DNA from: Candidatus Eisenbacteria bacterium
GTDB lineage: Bacteria > Eisenbacteria > RBG-16-71-46
Direction: 5' to 3'
Length of the DNA: 64,000 nucleotides
NCBI GenBank assembly: GCA_020847735.1
Contig: JADLBL010000023.1
Span: 208,495-272,494 of the forward strand
Positions 38,128 to 46,817 of this stretch are shown one piece after another (positions within the stretch are counted from its first letter, which is position 1; each line of letters opens with the position of its first letter). Position numbers and translations under genes: made by a program. The notes below the pieces were generated by a model, which was not told the origin of the DNA, searched no databases, and saw only the letters and a list, made by a program, of their open reading frames with translations.

Positions 38128-38207
38128 CGTGTGCCGGAGGACGGCCCGCTCCGCCCGGCCGTAGGAACCGACCCTCGAAGCGAACCTTTCACGCGAAGGA
38201 GACTCCG

Positions 38208-38867
38208 ATGGCACTCGAGAAGCTCCGCCACGGGCCGTGGCTTCCGGCCCTCGCCCTGCTGTGGGCGTGCGGCTGCCCGGGCACCGCCTTCGCGGGCCCT
38301 TCCGCGGCCGAACGCGCGGACATGGGCGTCTCGCTCGCGATGAGCGGCGAGCTCTCACGCGCCGAGTCGCTGTTCGTGTCCATGCTCTCGGACACGCGCG
38401 GCGATGCGCGCGCGCTCAACAACCTCGGGAACCTGAAGCTGCTGTCGGGCGACCTCGGCGTCGCGCTCGCGTTCTACGATCGTGCCGCGCGGGGCGACTC
38501 CGCCGACGCCGGCATCCAGCTCAATCGCGCGACCGCGCTGCTGCTGATGGGCGACGACGCGCGCGCGAACGAGGCGGCGGCGGCCGGCGTGCGCCTCGCG
38601 GGCGGGCTCGAGCAGGCGCAGACGCTGCTCGGCCTGAAGAGCGACGCGCCGGCCGGGCGCGCCGACAAGAAGGCGTTCGTCAACCGTGGCGAGATCCGGG
38701 CAATGCTGAAGAACGCCGCCGCGGGAGTGCCGAACGCGGCGCCGAAGCCCGCCGCGGGCACCGGGGCCGCGACCGCGAAGCCGAAGAGCGGAACCGCGTG
38801 GCGCTCCGCCGGACCCCGGGCCGCGGACCAGAGCGACGCGGCCAACGTGCTGTACTGGAAGCACTGA
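38208..38867 (+). CDS. Small secreted TPR protein
   Basis: 219 residues; GAAGGAGA lies 6-13 bases before ATG 38208. A signal peptide (LPALALLWACGCPGTAFA) precedes about three TPR units: RADMGVSLAMSGELSRAESL, ARALNNLGNLKLLSGDLGVA, GIQLNRATALLLMGDDARAN. A Pro/Ala/Lys-rich linker leads to a conserved-looking last segment, ANVLYWKH, whose aromatic-basic ending resembles IYRYMFWVER at the end of the upstream PorV fusion. It probably works in the periplasm as a scaffold for the fusion protein or for export, since both are in one operon (81-base gap). Lipidation at the internal CGC is possible but no clear lipobox is seen. Confidence 0.75.
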   Translation: MALEKLRHGPWLPALALLWACGCPGTAFAGPSAAERADMGVSLAMSGELSRAESLFVSMLSDTRGDARALNNLGNLKLLSGDLGVALAFYDRAARGDSADAGIQLNRATALLLMGDDARANEAAAAGVRLAGGLEQAQTLLGLKSDAPAGRADKKAFVNRGEIRAMLKNAAAGVPNAAPKPAAGTGAATAKPKSGTAWRSAGPRAADQSDAANVLYWKH

Positions 38868-38878
38868 CCGCCCAGCCC

Positions 38879-40900
38879 GTGGCCGATCGGATCACGCACC
38901 ACGAACGACTGCCCGTTCGCCTCGGCGCCGCGCTCGGCCTGGGCTGCGCGGCGCTGCTCGGTGTGCTGTGGCTGCTCGGCGCGTTCCACCCCTTCGACCT
39001 GCGCTTTCAGGACGCGCGCTACCGGCTGCGCGGCAACCGCCCGGCCTCGGACCGCATCGCGCTCGTCGAGATTGACGACGCGACGCTCGAGGCGTACCGG
39101 GGCGAATGGCCGCTGCCGCGCTCGACCTACGCCGTCCTGATTGATGCGCTCGAGGGCGCCGGCGCGCAGGCCGTGGGCTTCGACCTGCTGTTTCTCGGCG
39201 AGAATGGCGCCGACCCGCTCAGCGATCGGTTGCTCGCGGCGGTCACCGGATCGCACGAAAACGTCGTGCACGCGATCTCGTTCCTGCGCGACGACGCCTC
39301 GCTGGGAGGGCAGGAGGCCGGCAGCGCCGCGGCGCGCGCGGCGCTCATCCGTCATGGCCGACCCGTGACCCGCCAGCGTCTGCCCCTCGCGCGGCAGGTC
39401 TCGCTGCCCTACGAGGCGCTGCTCGAGGCCTCGCCGGGGCTCGGGCACACGGCGGTCGCGGTGGATGGCGACGGCGTCGCGCGGCGCGTGCCGCTGTTCG
39501 CGCGCTTCGGCGAGTGGGCGTATCCGTCGCTCGCGATCCGCCTCGTCGAGGCGGCGGCGCGCGCGGACACGACGCTGCCCCAGTTCGAGCTGGCCGAGGA
39601 CGGAATCCGTCTGCACCGCGGGCACGCGCAGGTGCGCGTGCCGGTGGACGGCGAGGGCTCGGCGTCCATCGTCTTCGCCGGCGATCGCGGTTCGTTCGCC
39701 CACCGCTACCCGCTGCTCCAGGCGCTGCAGTGGTACCGCGACGGGGATTCGACATCGCTGCGGCGCGCCTTCGCGGGCAAGCTGGTGCTGGTCGGAGTGA
39801 CGGCGGTCGAGCAGGTCGCGACCGATCTCGGAGCGACGCCGTTCTCGGCCGCCACACCGCTCGTCTACATTCACGCCAACGCCGTCAACGCCGCGATCGA
39901 AGGCCGATTTCTTGACCGGCTCTCCGGCTGGACGCTGCTGCCGCCGCTGCTGCTCGCCGGCCTGCTGCTCGGCGCCGCGCTCTCGGGGCTGCCGCTCGCG
40001 CGCTCGGCGCTGCTGGCCGGCGGCGCGGTCGTCGCGATCGCCGGGCTCGACATGGGCCTGTTCCTGTTCGCCGACCTCGACGTGCCGCCCACGGCGGCGC
40101 TGCTGCTGCCGCCGCTCGCGTGGATCGTGATCGAGGGCTGGCGGCGCACCCGCGCCGAACAGCACGTGCGCGAACGCGCGAAGGAACTCCAGGTCGCGCG
40201 TGACATCCAGCAGCACCTGCTGCCCGCCGGCCCCCCCGACGTTCCCGGCCTCGACTGCTGGGGAATCAACGTGCCCGCGGAGGCGATCGGCGGCGATTAC
40301 TACGATTGGGTTCCGATCGGCGGGGACCGCCTGGCGGTGGTGGTCGGCGACGTTTCGGGCCACGGCGTGCCCGCGGCGCTGCTGATGAGCCACCTGCGAG
40401 CGTCGTTCCACGCCGAGGCGCGGTCCGGCGTCGCGCCGCGCGACGTGCTGGGAGCCGTGCACGCATCGCTGTGCCGCGCGGCGACGCGCGGCAGGTTCGC
40501 GACGTTCTTCATGGCGCTGCTCCCGCGCGAAGGCCACGAGCTGATCTGGTGCAGCGCCGGCCACAACCCGATGCTGCTCGTGCGCGAGGGCGCGATGGAG
40601 GAACTTGGCGCGACCGGCCTGCCGCTCGCGATGGTCGAGGGCATGGGCTACACCGAAGAGCGGCGCGGATTCCGTCCGGGCGACGTGCTCGTGCTCTACT
40701 CCGACGGCATCCCGGAGGCTCCGAAGGGCAGGGAGTTCTACGGCGAGGAACGGCTCAAGGCCGTGGTCGCCGCGCGCGTCGCCGCGGGGGACGGCGCGGA
40801 GGCGATCGGCCGTGCGCTGCTGGCGGACGTCACCTCCTACGCGGGCGCGGGCCTCACGGCGGACGACGTGACGATCGTGGTGGTGAGGAGGACGGCGTGA
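38879..40900 (+). CDS. CHASE2-domain membrane protein with SpoIIE-type PP2C phosphatase
   Basis: 673 residues from GTG 38879, 11 bases after the TPR gene; the frame is open further upstream but only as overlap. TM1 is about 11-33. A CHASE2 extracytoplasmic sensor follows (FDLRFQDARYRLRG, RIALVEIDDATLEAYRGEW, GAQAVGFDLLF), then about three membrane helices (~340-400). The cytoplasmic C-terminus is a SpoIIE/PP2C serine phosphatase with EAIGGDYYDW, VVVGDVSGHGVPAALLMSHL and LTADDVTIVVV, which supply the metal-binding aspartates. SpoIIE phosphatases dephosphorylate STAS antagonists, and an RsbV/RsbW-like pair lies at 48269-48954. A link is plausible but not proven. Confidence 0.88.
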   Translation: MADRITHHERLPVRLGAALGLGCAALLGVLWLLGAFHPFDLRFQDARYRLRGNRPASDRIALVEIDDATLEAYRGEWPLPRSTYAVLIDALEGAGAQAVGFDLLFLGENGADPLSDRLLAAVTGSHENVVHAISFLRDDASLGGQEAGSAAARAALIRHGRPVTRQRLPLARQVSLPYEALLEASPGLGHTAVAVDGDGVARRVPLFARFGEWAYPSLAIRLVEAAARADTTLPQFELAEDGIRLHRGHAQVRVPVDGEGSASIVFAGDRGSFAHRYPLLQALQWYRDGDSTSLRRAFAGKLVLVGVTAVEQVATDLGATPFSAATPLVYIHANAVNAAIEGRFLDRLSGWTLLPPLLLAGLLLGAALSGLPLARSALLAGGAVVAIAGLDMGLFLFADLDVPPTAALLLPPLAWIVIEGWRRTRAEQHVRERAKELQVARDIQQHLLPAGPPDVPGLDCWGINVPAEAIGGDYYDWVPIGGDRLAVVVGDVSGHGVPAALLMSHLRASFHAEARSGVAPRDVLGAVHASLCRAATRGRFATFFMALLPREGHELIWCSAGHNPMLLVREGAMEELGATGLPLAMVEGMGYTEERRGFRPGDVLVLYSDGIPEAPKGREFYGEERLKAVVAARVAAGDGAEAIGRALLADVTSYAGAGLTADDVTIVVVRRTA

Positions 40901-40922
40901 GGCCGCGGGAACGCCTGGACGG

Positions 40923-41309
40923 ATGGCCGCGATGAGAGCCCACTTCATTCTCTACGTGACGGACCCGAAGCGGGCACGCGACTTCTACGCCGCCGTCCTC
41001 GATTCGCCGCCGCGGCTCGACGTTCCCGGCATGACGGAGTTCGACCTCGGCGGCGACGCGGTGCTGGGCCTGATGCCCGAGTCCGGCATCCGCCGGCTGC
41101 TCGGGCCCGCCCTTCCCGATCCCGCCGGCGCACGCGGAGTTCCCCGCGCGGAGCTCTATCTCGTGGTGCCGTCGCCCGCGGCCGCCCATTCCCGCGCGCT
41201 CGCGGCCGGTGCGCGCGAACTGAGCCCGCCGCTGCCGCGCGACTGGGGCGCGATGGTCTCGTACTGTCTCGACCCGGACGGCCACGTGGTGGCGTTCGCG
41301 GGGAAGTGA
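40923..41309 (+). CDS. VOC family protein
   Basis: 128 residues from ATG 40923; ATG 40932 gives 125 residues and is equally possible. Single VOC module: HFILYVTDPKRARDFYAAVL at the start, DLGGDAVLGLMPESGI, and VSYCLDPDGHVVAFA at the end. It follows the phosphatase gene by 22 bases and is convergent with the PrsW-like gene, whose stop lies 13 bases away. Substrate unknown; this is the fourth VOC gene in the window. Confidence 0.75.
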   Translation: MAAMRAHFILYVTDPKRARDFYAAVLDSPPRLDVPGMTEFDLGGDAVLGLMPESGIRRLLGPALPDPAGARGVPRAELYLVVPSPAAAHSRALAAGARELSPPLPRDWGAMVSYCLDPDGHVVAFAGK

Positions 41310-41321
41310 CGGGGCCTCCCG

Positions 41322-42338
41322 CTATCCCGCGCTCGCCCGCCGGAGCAGCAGGATCTGCCACAGGTCGCGGCGGCTTCGCTGGCGAAGCGGAAGCATCGCG
41401 AGGCAGCCGGTCGGGCCGACCGACTTCTCGAGGTAGGCCATCTCCAGCAGGTTCTCGCGCACGCTGTCGTCCACCGGCACTTCCACGCCGGCGGAGCGGG
41501 CGATGAGCATGCCCTTGGCGCGCAGCGAGAGCTCCAGATGGATGGTCAGCAGGCAGAACAGGTCCGCCACCACCAGCGGCTCGAAGCGCGTGCGGAGCGT
41601 CTCGAGGTAGCGGCCGACGGGGGTCTCGCCCACGGCGCCGTCGAGAATGGATTCGAGCATCTCGACCTCGCCGTCGAAGCCGCCGGCGAGCCAGTCGCGG
41701 GTGGCGCGGTCGCTGTACTCGAAGGCGGCCAGCAGCAGCACGGGGCTGGTCGCGAGCAGGATGGCGGTCGTGACCAGCGGCGTGGCGCTGAGCTGGTTGA
41801 ACGTGGCGTGCACGACGATCGCCAGCACGATGCCGGGCAGGAACGCGAGCATCCCCGCACCCGTCCAGCGGTCCGAAAGCCCCTTGCCGAAGATCGCGAA
41901 CAGGGCCGTCGCGGTGCCGTGCATGATGGCGGTGCCGAGGCCACGGACGAGCCACAGCGCGATCGAAGGGTCGTGCAGTGCGTTCGCGTAGTAGAGGTTT
42001 TCGGCGAGCGCGAACCCGGTGCCGACCGCGAAGCCGACCACGGCCGCGTCCACGACGAACCCGACGCGGTCGGTGCTGACGAGCCAGACGACGAGCAACG
42101 CCTTGAGCACCTCCTCGACGACGGGCGCGGCCCAGGCGCGCAGGATGCCCGAGGGCACGTGCAAGGTGTCGAGCAGCATGCTGTTCGCGCCGAAGGCCGC
42201 CAGCGCGGCCACGACCCCGCCGGCGATGGCCAGCACCAGCAGGGTGCGATGGACGAGCTTGTAGCTGTCCATCAGCCGCAGCCCGAGCAAGAAGACGACG
42301 ACCGGCACGAACCCCGCGAGAAGGCTCCAGAAGTTCAT
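41322..42338 (-). CDS. PrsW-family intramembrane glutamic protease
   Basis: 338 residues with about eight hydrophobic segments in the first 230, then a cytoplasmic-looking helical tail. The PrsW/CPBP motifs are all visible: APVVEEVLKA with Glu75-Glu76 and Lys79, ALAENLYY with Glu113, His140 in IMHGTATALFAIFGKG, and His177 in VVHATFNQL. In Bacillus subtilis PrsW makes the first cut of the anti-sigma factor RsiW, releasing SigW. Here an ECF sigma and anti-sigma pair is 4.5-6 kb upstream on the same strand, which makes a similar job attractive. The start is 2 bases after the peptidase stop, so it is co-expressed with that gene. The C-terminal ~100 residues are not part of the core fold. Confidence 0.85.
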   Translation of the reverse strand: MNFWSLLAGFVPVVVFLLGLRLMDSYKLVHRTLLVLAIAGGVVAALAAFGANSMLLDTLHVPSGILRAWAAPVVEEVLKALLVVWLVSTDRVGFVVDAAVVGFAVGTGFALAENLYYANALHDPSIALWLVRGLGTAIMHGTATALFAIFGKGLSDRWTGAGMLAFLPGIVLAIVVHATFNQLSATPLVTTAILLATSPVLLLAAFEYSDRATRDWLAGGFDGEVEMLESILDGAVGETPVGRYLETLRTRFEPLVVADLFCLLTIHLELSLRAKGMLIARSAGVEVPVDDSVRENLLEMAYLEKSVGPTGCLAMLPLRQRSRRDLWQILLLRRASAG

Positions 42339-42340
42339 CG

Positions 42341-45319
42341 TCAGAGAATCTTCAGCGAAACCATGCCCTCGCGGGAAGGTCTTTCTCCCTTCTCGTACGC
42401 CTGCGCCCAGCCGAACGACAGCGTCAGCGGCGTCTGGGTCAGGAGCTGGAACCGCACGTCCACCTGCGCGCCCGCGTTGGCGAGCCGGCGGCGCGAGGGC
42501 GCGTCGTCGAGGTTGGTGGCGAGCACGCCGCCGAAGAACGACAGGCGAGCCCAGCTCGCGTACAACGCGAGCGTCCCGGCGCGGCGGAAGCGCAGCGCCG
42601 GCAGGTTCCAGTCGAGCATCGTGCGCGCGAAGTTGGTTCCGGCGACGGCGTCGAGGTCGGTGCCGGGGAAGCTGTAGGCGTCGCGGTAGCGCTTGGGCTC
42701 TCCGTGGTCGAGCCAGTTGTTGCCGAAGCCGCCGAAGTAGAAGTTGGCGAACGGCTCCTCGCGCTCGCCGGTGGCGTAGCCGGCCGCGGAGCGCAGCCAC
42801 AGCGACGAGTTGCGCAGCCCCGGCACGGGATGGCCGACCGACAGGCCGCCGTCGGCGAACCAGTAGCCGCGCCACAGCACGGCGCCCTGACGCACGAAGC
42901 GCACGCCGTTCTCGCGCACGCCGCCCCACGCGTCCACGCCCTTCACGAAGTCGGGAGCGCCCATGGAGGTGCGCAGGTTCGTCCAGTGCAGCTCGCTGCC
43001 GCCGGACAGCAGCTGGTCGAAGCCGGCGGACGTCGCGACGTTCTGGTGATCGGGCAGCCGCTCGAGTCCGCCCCAGTGGCTGACGTCCATGGACCATTCC
43101 AGGGATCGCGGCTTGTCGTGGACGAGCGCGCGGTGCCAGGAGAGCGACGTGCCGAAGCCCTTGCGGCTCGTCTTGGTCGGGCCGACGAGGTCGTAGAACG
43201 ACGCGGGGTTCCAGCGCAGCGTGAGCGCGAGGTCGTACCGCTTGTAGCGCGCGGTCAGGTGCAGTCGCTGGTCGTCGGGCACGTCGCGCTGCGGCGTCCA
43301 CGACGCGTCGAGGCCGAACTCGTGGAAGAACAGCGGGTCGGTGAAGTCGGCGTGCCAGCCGACGGCGACCCGGTCCTTGTAGGCGCCGACGATCGGATAC
43401 GCGGTCGTCATCGCGACGTGCGCGATGCCGCTGTACGTCTTCGGAGCCGAGCGCACGGGATCGAGCTGGATCCGGGAGGGGGGCGGCACGGCCCAAGACT
43501 TCAGGACCGGGCGCTTCTCCACGAGCTGCTCGCCGAGAAAGCGGATCGAGCTGACGTCGGTGAGCGGCCGCGGCACGAAGCGCGCGGGCCGGAAGCCCCG
43601 GCCGCTGTAGTGGAAGACCAGCAGCGACTCCTCGCCGGTCGGGACCGGGCGGAAGAAGCCGGTTTCCGAGTTCGAAACCACGTCCATCGAGTCGCGATCG
43701 AGGTCGTAGCGGAAGATGTTCGAGACGCCCGTGTAGTACGAGCTGCCCCACAGCGCGCGACCCGAGGGGTCGAACGTGAAGCCCGCGGGGGGCGCGGTGC
43801 CGAAGTCCCACAGGGTGCGCGAGGCCGTGTCGCCGGCCGCCAGCGAGGCGACGTCGAGCAGGCGCAGCGTCTGGCGGCCGCTGATCTCGGCGAACGACGC
43901 GGCGAGCGTGCGGCCGTCGGGCGAGACGTCGAGGTCGAGGGCGTCGAGCCCGTAGGGCAGCGCCCAGACGAGCTGCCAGTTGCGGTACGGCGCTTCGAGC
44001 CGCACGAACGCCGAGATGCCGTTCAGGTGCCGCACGCCCCACAGCACCCGGTTCGCGCGGTCGAACGCGAGGTCGCCGATGCGCGCGTCGCGGATCAGCA
44101 GCCGGTCGCGGCCGTCCGCCAGGTCGTATTCGCGCAGGTCGCGCCAGTCGTTGTTGTCGGTCGTGTAGTAAAGCCGGCGCGCGGCGGGGTCGAACGCCAG
44201 CGAGGTGACGAAGTAGAGCGCCGGTCCTTTGACCTCCTGCAGCACGCGCTCGGGCCCGCCGTCGAGCGGGATCGCCGCCAGGTGCGCGAGCGCGCCCGGA
44301 TGGAAGACGGCGGCGAGAATGGACCGGCTCACGGTGTCCACGTAGGCGCGCGAGACCGAGCCCAGCGCCAGCGGGGAGAGGTCGCGGTACGCCGTGGTGG
44401 GGTGCTGTCTCACCTGCGCGAGGTTGGCCGTCTGGAACTCGTGTTCGAAGCGGATCCAGTCGCTCCAGGCGTCGTTGAGCGACCTGCCGAACACGTGCCG
44501 GAACTGGCTGGCGAAGTAGCGGCGGCTTCCCGGTCCTCGCCCGACCCACTCCAGCACCTTCTCCGGCGAATATTCCCAGGCCAGCCAGGTCATGAAGCGC
44601 GTGCCGTAAAGATACGAGTTCGCGCCCACCTGGAAGTCCACCCGGGTGCCTTCGGACTCGAGGCCGAGCGGATCGTAGAAATGCGCGCTGTCGCGGACCA
44701 TCGCGCGGAACACCATCTCGTCGTAGGGACCCTGCGCGCGGCCGATTCCGCCGGCCATCCACGTTTCCATGAACGTGGCGATGCCTTCGTGGTACCAGCG
44801 CGGCGCTGCGCGGCGCGGAACGGTGAGGTTGCCGTACAGGATCGTCTCGGGGTGCTCGTCGGTCTCGCGCACCTTGCCGTGGAAGAATCCGCGGTAGAGC
44901 GGGTCCGCGCCGCCCGCTCCATCGAGCGCGAGCACGTGGACGACCTCGTGGTTCATGGTGAAGTGGATGCGCTCGTTGGAGGGACCCGTCTCGTAGACGA
45001 AGCTCGACGGGGCGATGTGCAGCACCATGCTGTTGCGCGGGTTCACCCACACGCCCGCGTTCCCGTAGTCGGTGAAGTCGTCGAGCATCACATTGACCGG
45101 GTCCGAGGGCGTGTAGCCCCAGAGCTTCTTGTGGAAGCGCATGCTGTTCTCGAAGCAGCGCGCGGTGTAGGGCGCGATGAACGACAGCAGCGGGGCCGGG
45201 TAGGTCAGGCGCAGGTCGTCGGCCTCGATCAGCTCCACCTGCGCGCGCGCCGCCGACGCGAGCGCCAGCAGCGGGAGCAGGCAGCAGAGCGCGAACGCGC
45301 GGCGCACCGGGCGGGGCAT
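42341..45319 (-). CDS. Secreted gluzincin-like metallopeptidase with beta-propeller and outer-membrane barrel
   Basis: 992 residues. A signal peptide (LCCLLPLLALASAARA) is followed by a peptidase-MA-like domain: His124-Glu125-x-x-His128 in NHEVVHVLALDG, and WYHEGIATFME with Glu178 as probable third zinc ligand. Residues ~300-620 form TolB/WD40-like propeller blades (VTSLAFDPAARRLYYTTDNN, LDVSPDGRTLAASFAEISG). The C-terminal ~350 residues alternate aromatic and polar positions as in an outer-membrane barrel (LHLTARYKRYDLALTLRWNP) and end in a short strand region finishing KIL. It is likely a surface-anchored protease. Two bases separate it from the PrsW gene. Confidence 0.8.
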   Translation of the reverse strand: MPRPVRRAFALCCLLPLLALASAARAQVELIEADDLRLTYPAPLLSFIAPYTARCFENSMRFHKKLWGYTPSDPVNVMLDDFTDYGNAGVWVNPRNSMVLHIAPSSFVYETGPSNERIHFTMNHEVVHVLALDGAGGADPLYRGFFHGKVRETDEHPETILYGNLTVPRRAAPRWYHEGIATFMETWMAGGIGRAQGPYDEMVFRAMVRDSAHFYDPLGLESEGTRVDFQVGANSYLYGTRFMTWLAWEYSPEKVLEWVGRGPGSRRYFASQFRHVFGRSLNDAWSDWIRFEHEFQTANLAQVRQHPTTAYRDLSPLALGSVSRAYVDTVSRSILAAVFHPGALAHLAAIPLDGGPERVLQEVKGPALYFVTSLAFDPAARRLYYTTDNNDWRDLREYDLADGRDRLLIRDARIGDLAFDRANRVLWGVRHLNGISAFVRLEAPYRNWQLVWALPYGLDALDLDVSPDGRTLAASFAEISGRQTLRLLDVASLAAGDTASRTLWDFGTAPPAGFTFDPSGRALWGSSYYTGVSNIFRYDLDRDSMDVVSNSETGFFRPVPTGEESLLVFHYSGRGFRPARFVPRPLTDVSSIRFLGEQLVEKRPVLKSWAVPPPSRIQLDPVRSAPKTYSGIAHVAMTTAYPIVGAYKDRVAVGWHADFTDPLFFHEFGLDASWTPQRDVPDDQRLHLTARYKRYDLALTLRWNPASFYDLVGPTKTSRKGFGTSLSWHRALVHDKPRSLEWSMDVSHWGGLERLPDHQNVATSAGFDQLLSGGSELHWTNLRTSMGAPDFVKGVDAWGGVRENGVRFVRQGAVLWRGYWFADGGLSVGHPVPGLRNSSLWLRSAAGYATGEREEPFANFYFGGFGNNWLDHGEPKRYRDAYSFPGTDLDAVAGTNFARTMLDWNLPALRFRRAGTLALYASWARLSFFGGVLATNLDDAPSRRRLANAGAQVDVRFQLLTQTPLTLSFGWAQAYEKGERPSREGMVSLKIL

Positions 45320-45347
45320 GGGGATGGGCCTCCGGGAGGAACGACGA

Positions 45348-45384
45348 AGCGCGGACCCTCGGCGAACAGCCTCGGGTCCGCGCT
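45348..45384 (-). terminator. Hairpin between the repeat-protein gene and the metallopeptidase gene
   Basis: AGCGCGGACCC (45348-45358) pairs with GGGTCCGCGCT (45374-45384), and the 15-base loop itself holds a GGC-GAACA-GCC tip. It would end transcripts of the upstream (minus-strand) repeat-protein gene. No U-tract on either strand. Confidence 0.5.
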
Positions 45385-45426
45385 CGGCGGGAGCGGCCGG
45401 GGAGAGCAGGCCGCCCCCCGCCGGGT

Positions 45427-46704
45427 TCAGTTGGCCGTCGAGAACTTGCCGGCGTCGATCATCCTCGCCAGGTCGTTGAAGCGCACCGCCGCGTCGGCCA
45501 TGCGGCTCGCGTCCGTCAGCCGGGCGAACGACGTCGCGCTCCGCGCCAGGTCGCGTACGCGGGCCTCGACGCTGACGAGCTTCGCGGCGTCCGCGGCCTT
45601 CGCCAGGTCGAGCGACGCACGGGCCAGGTCGCGCATGCCGGCGTCCACCGTCGCGGCCTTGTCGGCGCTGCGGCGGCGGGCCAACTCCTCCGCGCGGGCG
45701 GCCACGTCACGGGCCTGCTTCGCCACGTCCGCCTGCTTCGCCGCGTCGGCCGCCTTCTCGAGGTCCCGGGCCTGGGCCGCGACCTCGCTCATGCGTTCGA
45801 GCGCGATGTTGGCGCGGGCGGCATCGGAGCAGCGGGCGAAGGCGTCCGCACGGCTCGCGAACGCGATCATCCGGTCGGCGGAGACGAGCTTCGCGAGATC
45901 CTCGGACCGCGAGAGCGCCGAGGCGGCCTTCGCCACGTCGGCGATCATCTTCTCGGTGTCCACGGACTTGCCGGCGGTCTTCATGCGGGCGAGCTCCTCG
46001 GAGCGGGCGGCCAGGTCACGGGCGCGCTTCGCCGCGTCCACCTGCTTCGCCGCGTCCGCGGACTTCTCGAGGTCGCGGGCCGAAGCGGCCAGCTCCTCGG
46101 CGCGAGCCGCGGTCACGATCATGCGCGAGGCGTCGGAGTAGCGTGCGAACGCTTCCGTGCAACGCGCCAGGTCGGCGAGCTTCTCGGCATCCACGGCCTT
46201 GGCGACGTCCGTCATGCGCGCGAGGTCGAGCGAGGCCTTCGAGAGGTCCGCCACCATCTTGTCCGCGTCCACCATGCGGGCGAAGTCCTTCGCCTTCGCG
46301 AGGGCTTCGGCGCGGCTGGCGACGTCGAGCGCGCGGGCCGACACGTCCGTCAGCTTCGCGGCGTCGGCCGCCTTGCCGACGTCGCGCGCGGCGCGGGCGA
46401 GGTCGGTGGCGCGGGCCTGGGCCGAGACGAAGCGGTCGAGTCCGCCGTCCACGACGGCCTTGCGGAACTCGGCGTCCGTCTGCATGCGGTGGAACAGGTC
46501 GCTCTGGATGAACGCCTGCGTCTGCGGGTCGTTCAGCTCCACGTCGTTCGGGGTGATCTGCTGCGCCTGGTAGCGCTTCGCGGCGCCGATCGTGCCTTCG
46601 GTACCCTTCGGGGGGTAGCCCAGGACGCCCTTCCATGCGAGGAACCCGACGGCGGCTGCCAGGACGATGACCCCGGCGACGATCGAATTGCGATTGCTGG
46701 CCAT
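45427..46704 (-). CDS. Membrane-anchored Ala/Asp/Lys-rich helical protein with three 103-residue repeats
   Basis: 425 residues, not recognised as a known family. One N-terminal membrane segment (SIVAGVIVLAAAVGFLAWKG, residues 7-26) anchors it, with the rest probably periplasmic. A short folded part (QTQAFIQSDLFHRMQTDAEF, ~61-80) leads to three repeats starting at residues 106, 209 and 312, each opening ARD(V/L)(G/E)KxADAAK and spaced by exactly 103 residues. The composition (Ala, Asp, Lys, Arg, Met, no Pro or Gly blocks) predicts continuous helix or coiled coil, roughly 45 nm if fully helical. A GGAGAGGAGG site precedes ATG. It sits between an anti-sigma gene and a secreted protease. It might sequester ligands, span the periplasm, or act as a target of the protease; none is shown. 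Confidence 0.75.
   Translation of the reverse strand: MASNRNSIVAGVIVLAAAVGFLAWKGVLGYPPKGTEGTIGAAKRYQAQQITPNDVELNDPQTQAFIQSDLFHRMQTDAEFRKAVVDGGLDRFVSAQARATDLARAARDVGKAADAAKLTDVSARALDVASRAEALAKAKDFARMVDADKMVADLSKASLDLARMTDVAKAVDAEKLADLARCTEAFARYSDASRMIVTAARAEELAASARDLEKSADAAKQVDAAKRARDLAARSEELARMKTAGKSVDTEKMIADVAKAASALSRSEDLAKLVSADRMIAFASRADAFARCSDAARANIALERMSEVAAQARDLEKAADAAKQADVAKQARDVAARAEELARRRSADKAATVDAGMRDLARASLDLAKAADAAKLVSVEARVRDLARSATSFARLTDASRMADAAVRFNDLARMIDAGKFSTAN
45463..46389 (-). repeat. Three in-frame 309-bp repeats
   Basis: Read on the minus strand the units are 46389-46081, 46080-45772 and 45771-45463. The 103-codon period is exact between all three starts, while the sequences differ clearly (for example ARDLEKSADAAKQVDAAKRA versus ARDLEKAADAAKQADVAKQA). 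The second and third units are the closest pair. Confidence 0.8.
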
Positions 46705-46817
46705 GGATGGACCCTCCTCTCCCTGCGGTTCGTGATCGAACGTTTCTCTGAACGGTGGCCGAAGGAATGACCCGACGCTGCGGCCGAAGTTGGGCGGCGG
46801 GCCCGAAAATGTTCAGG

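Noticed and set aside
38474-40948. Long minus-strand frame opposite CHASE2-SpoIIE gene
   Set aside because: Opposite strand carries intact catalytic motifs; the antisense frame has none.
42704-46141. 1145-codon plus-strand frame
   Set aside because: Antisense to the metallopeptidase and the repeat protein, which have motifs and ribosome sites.
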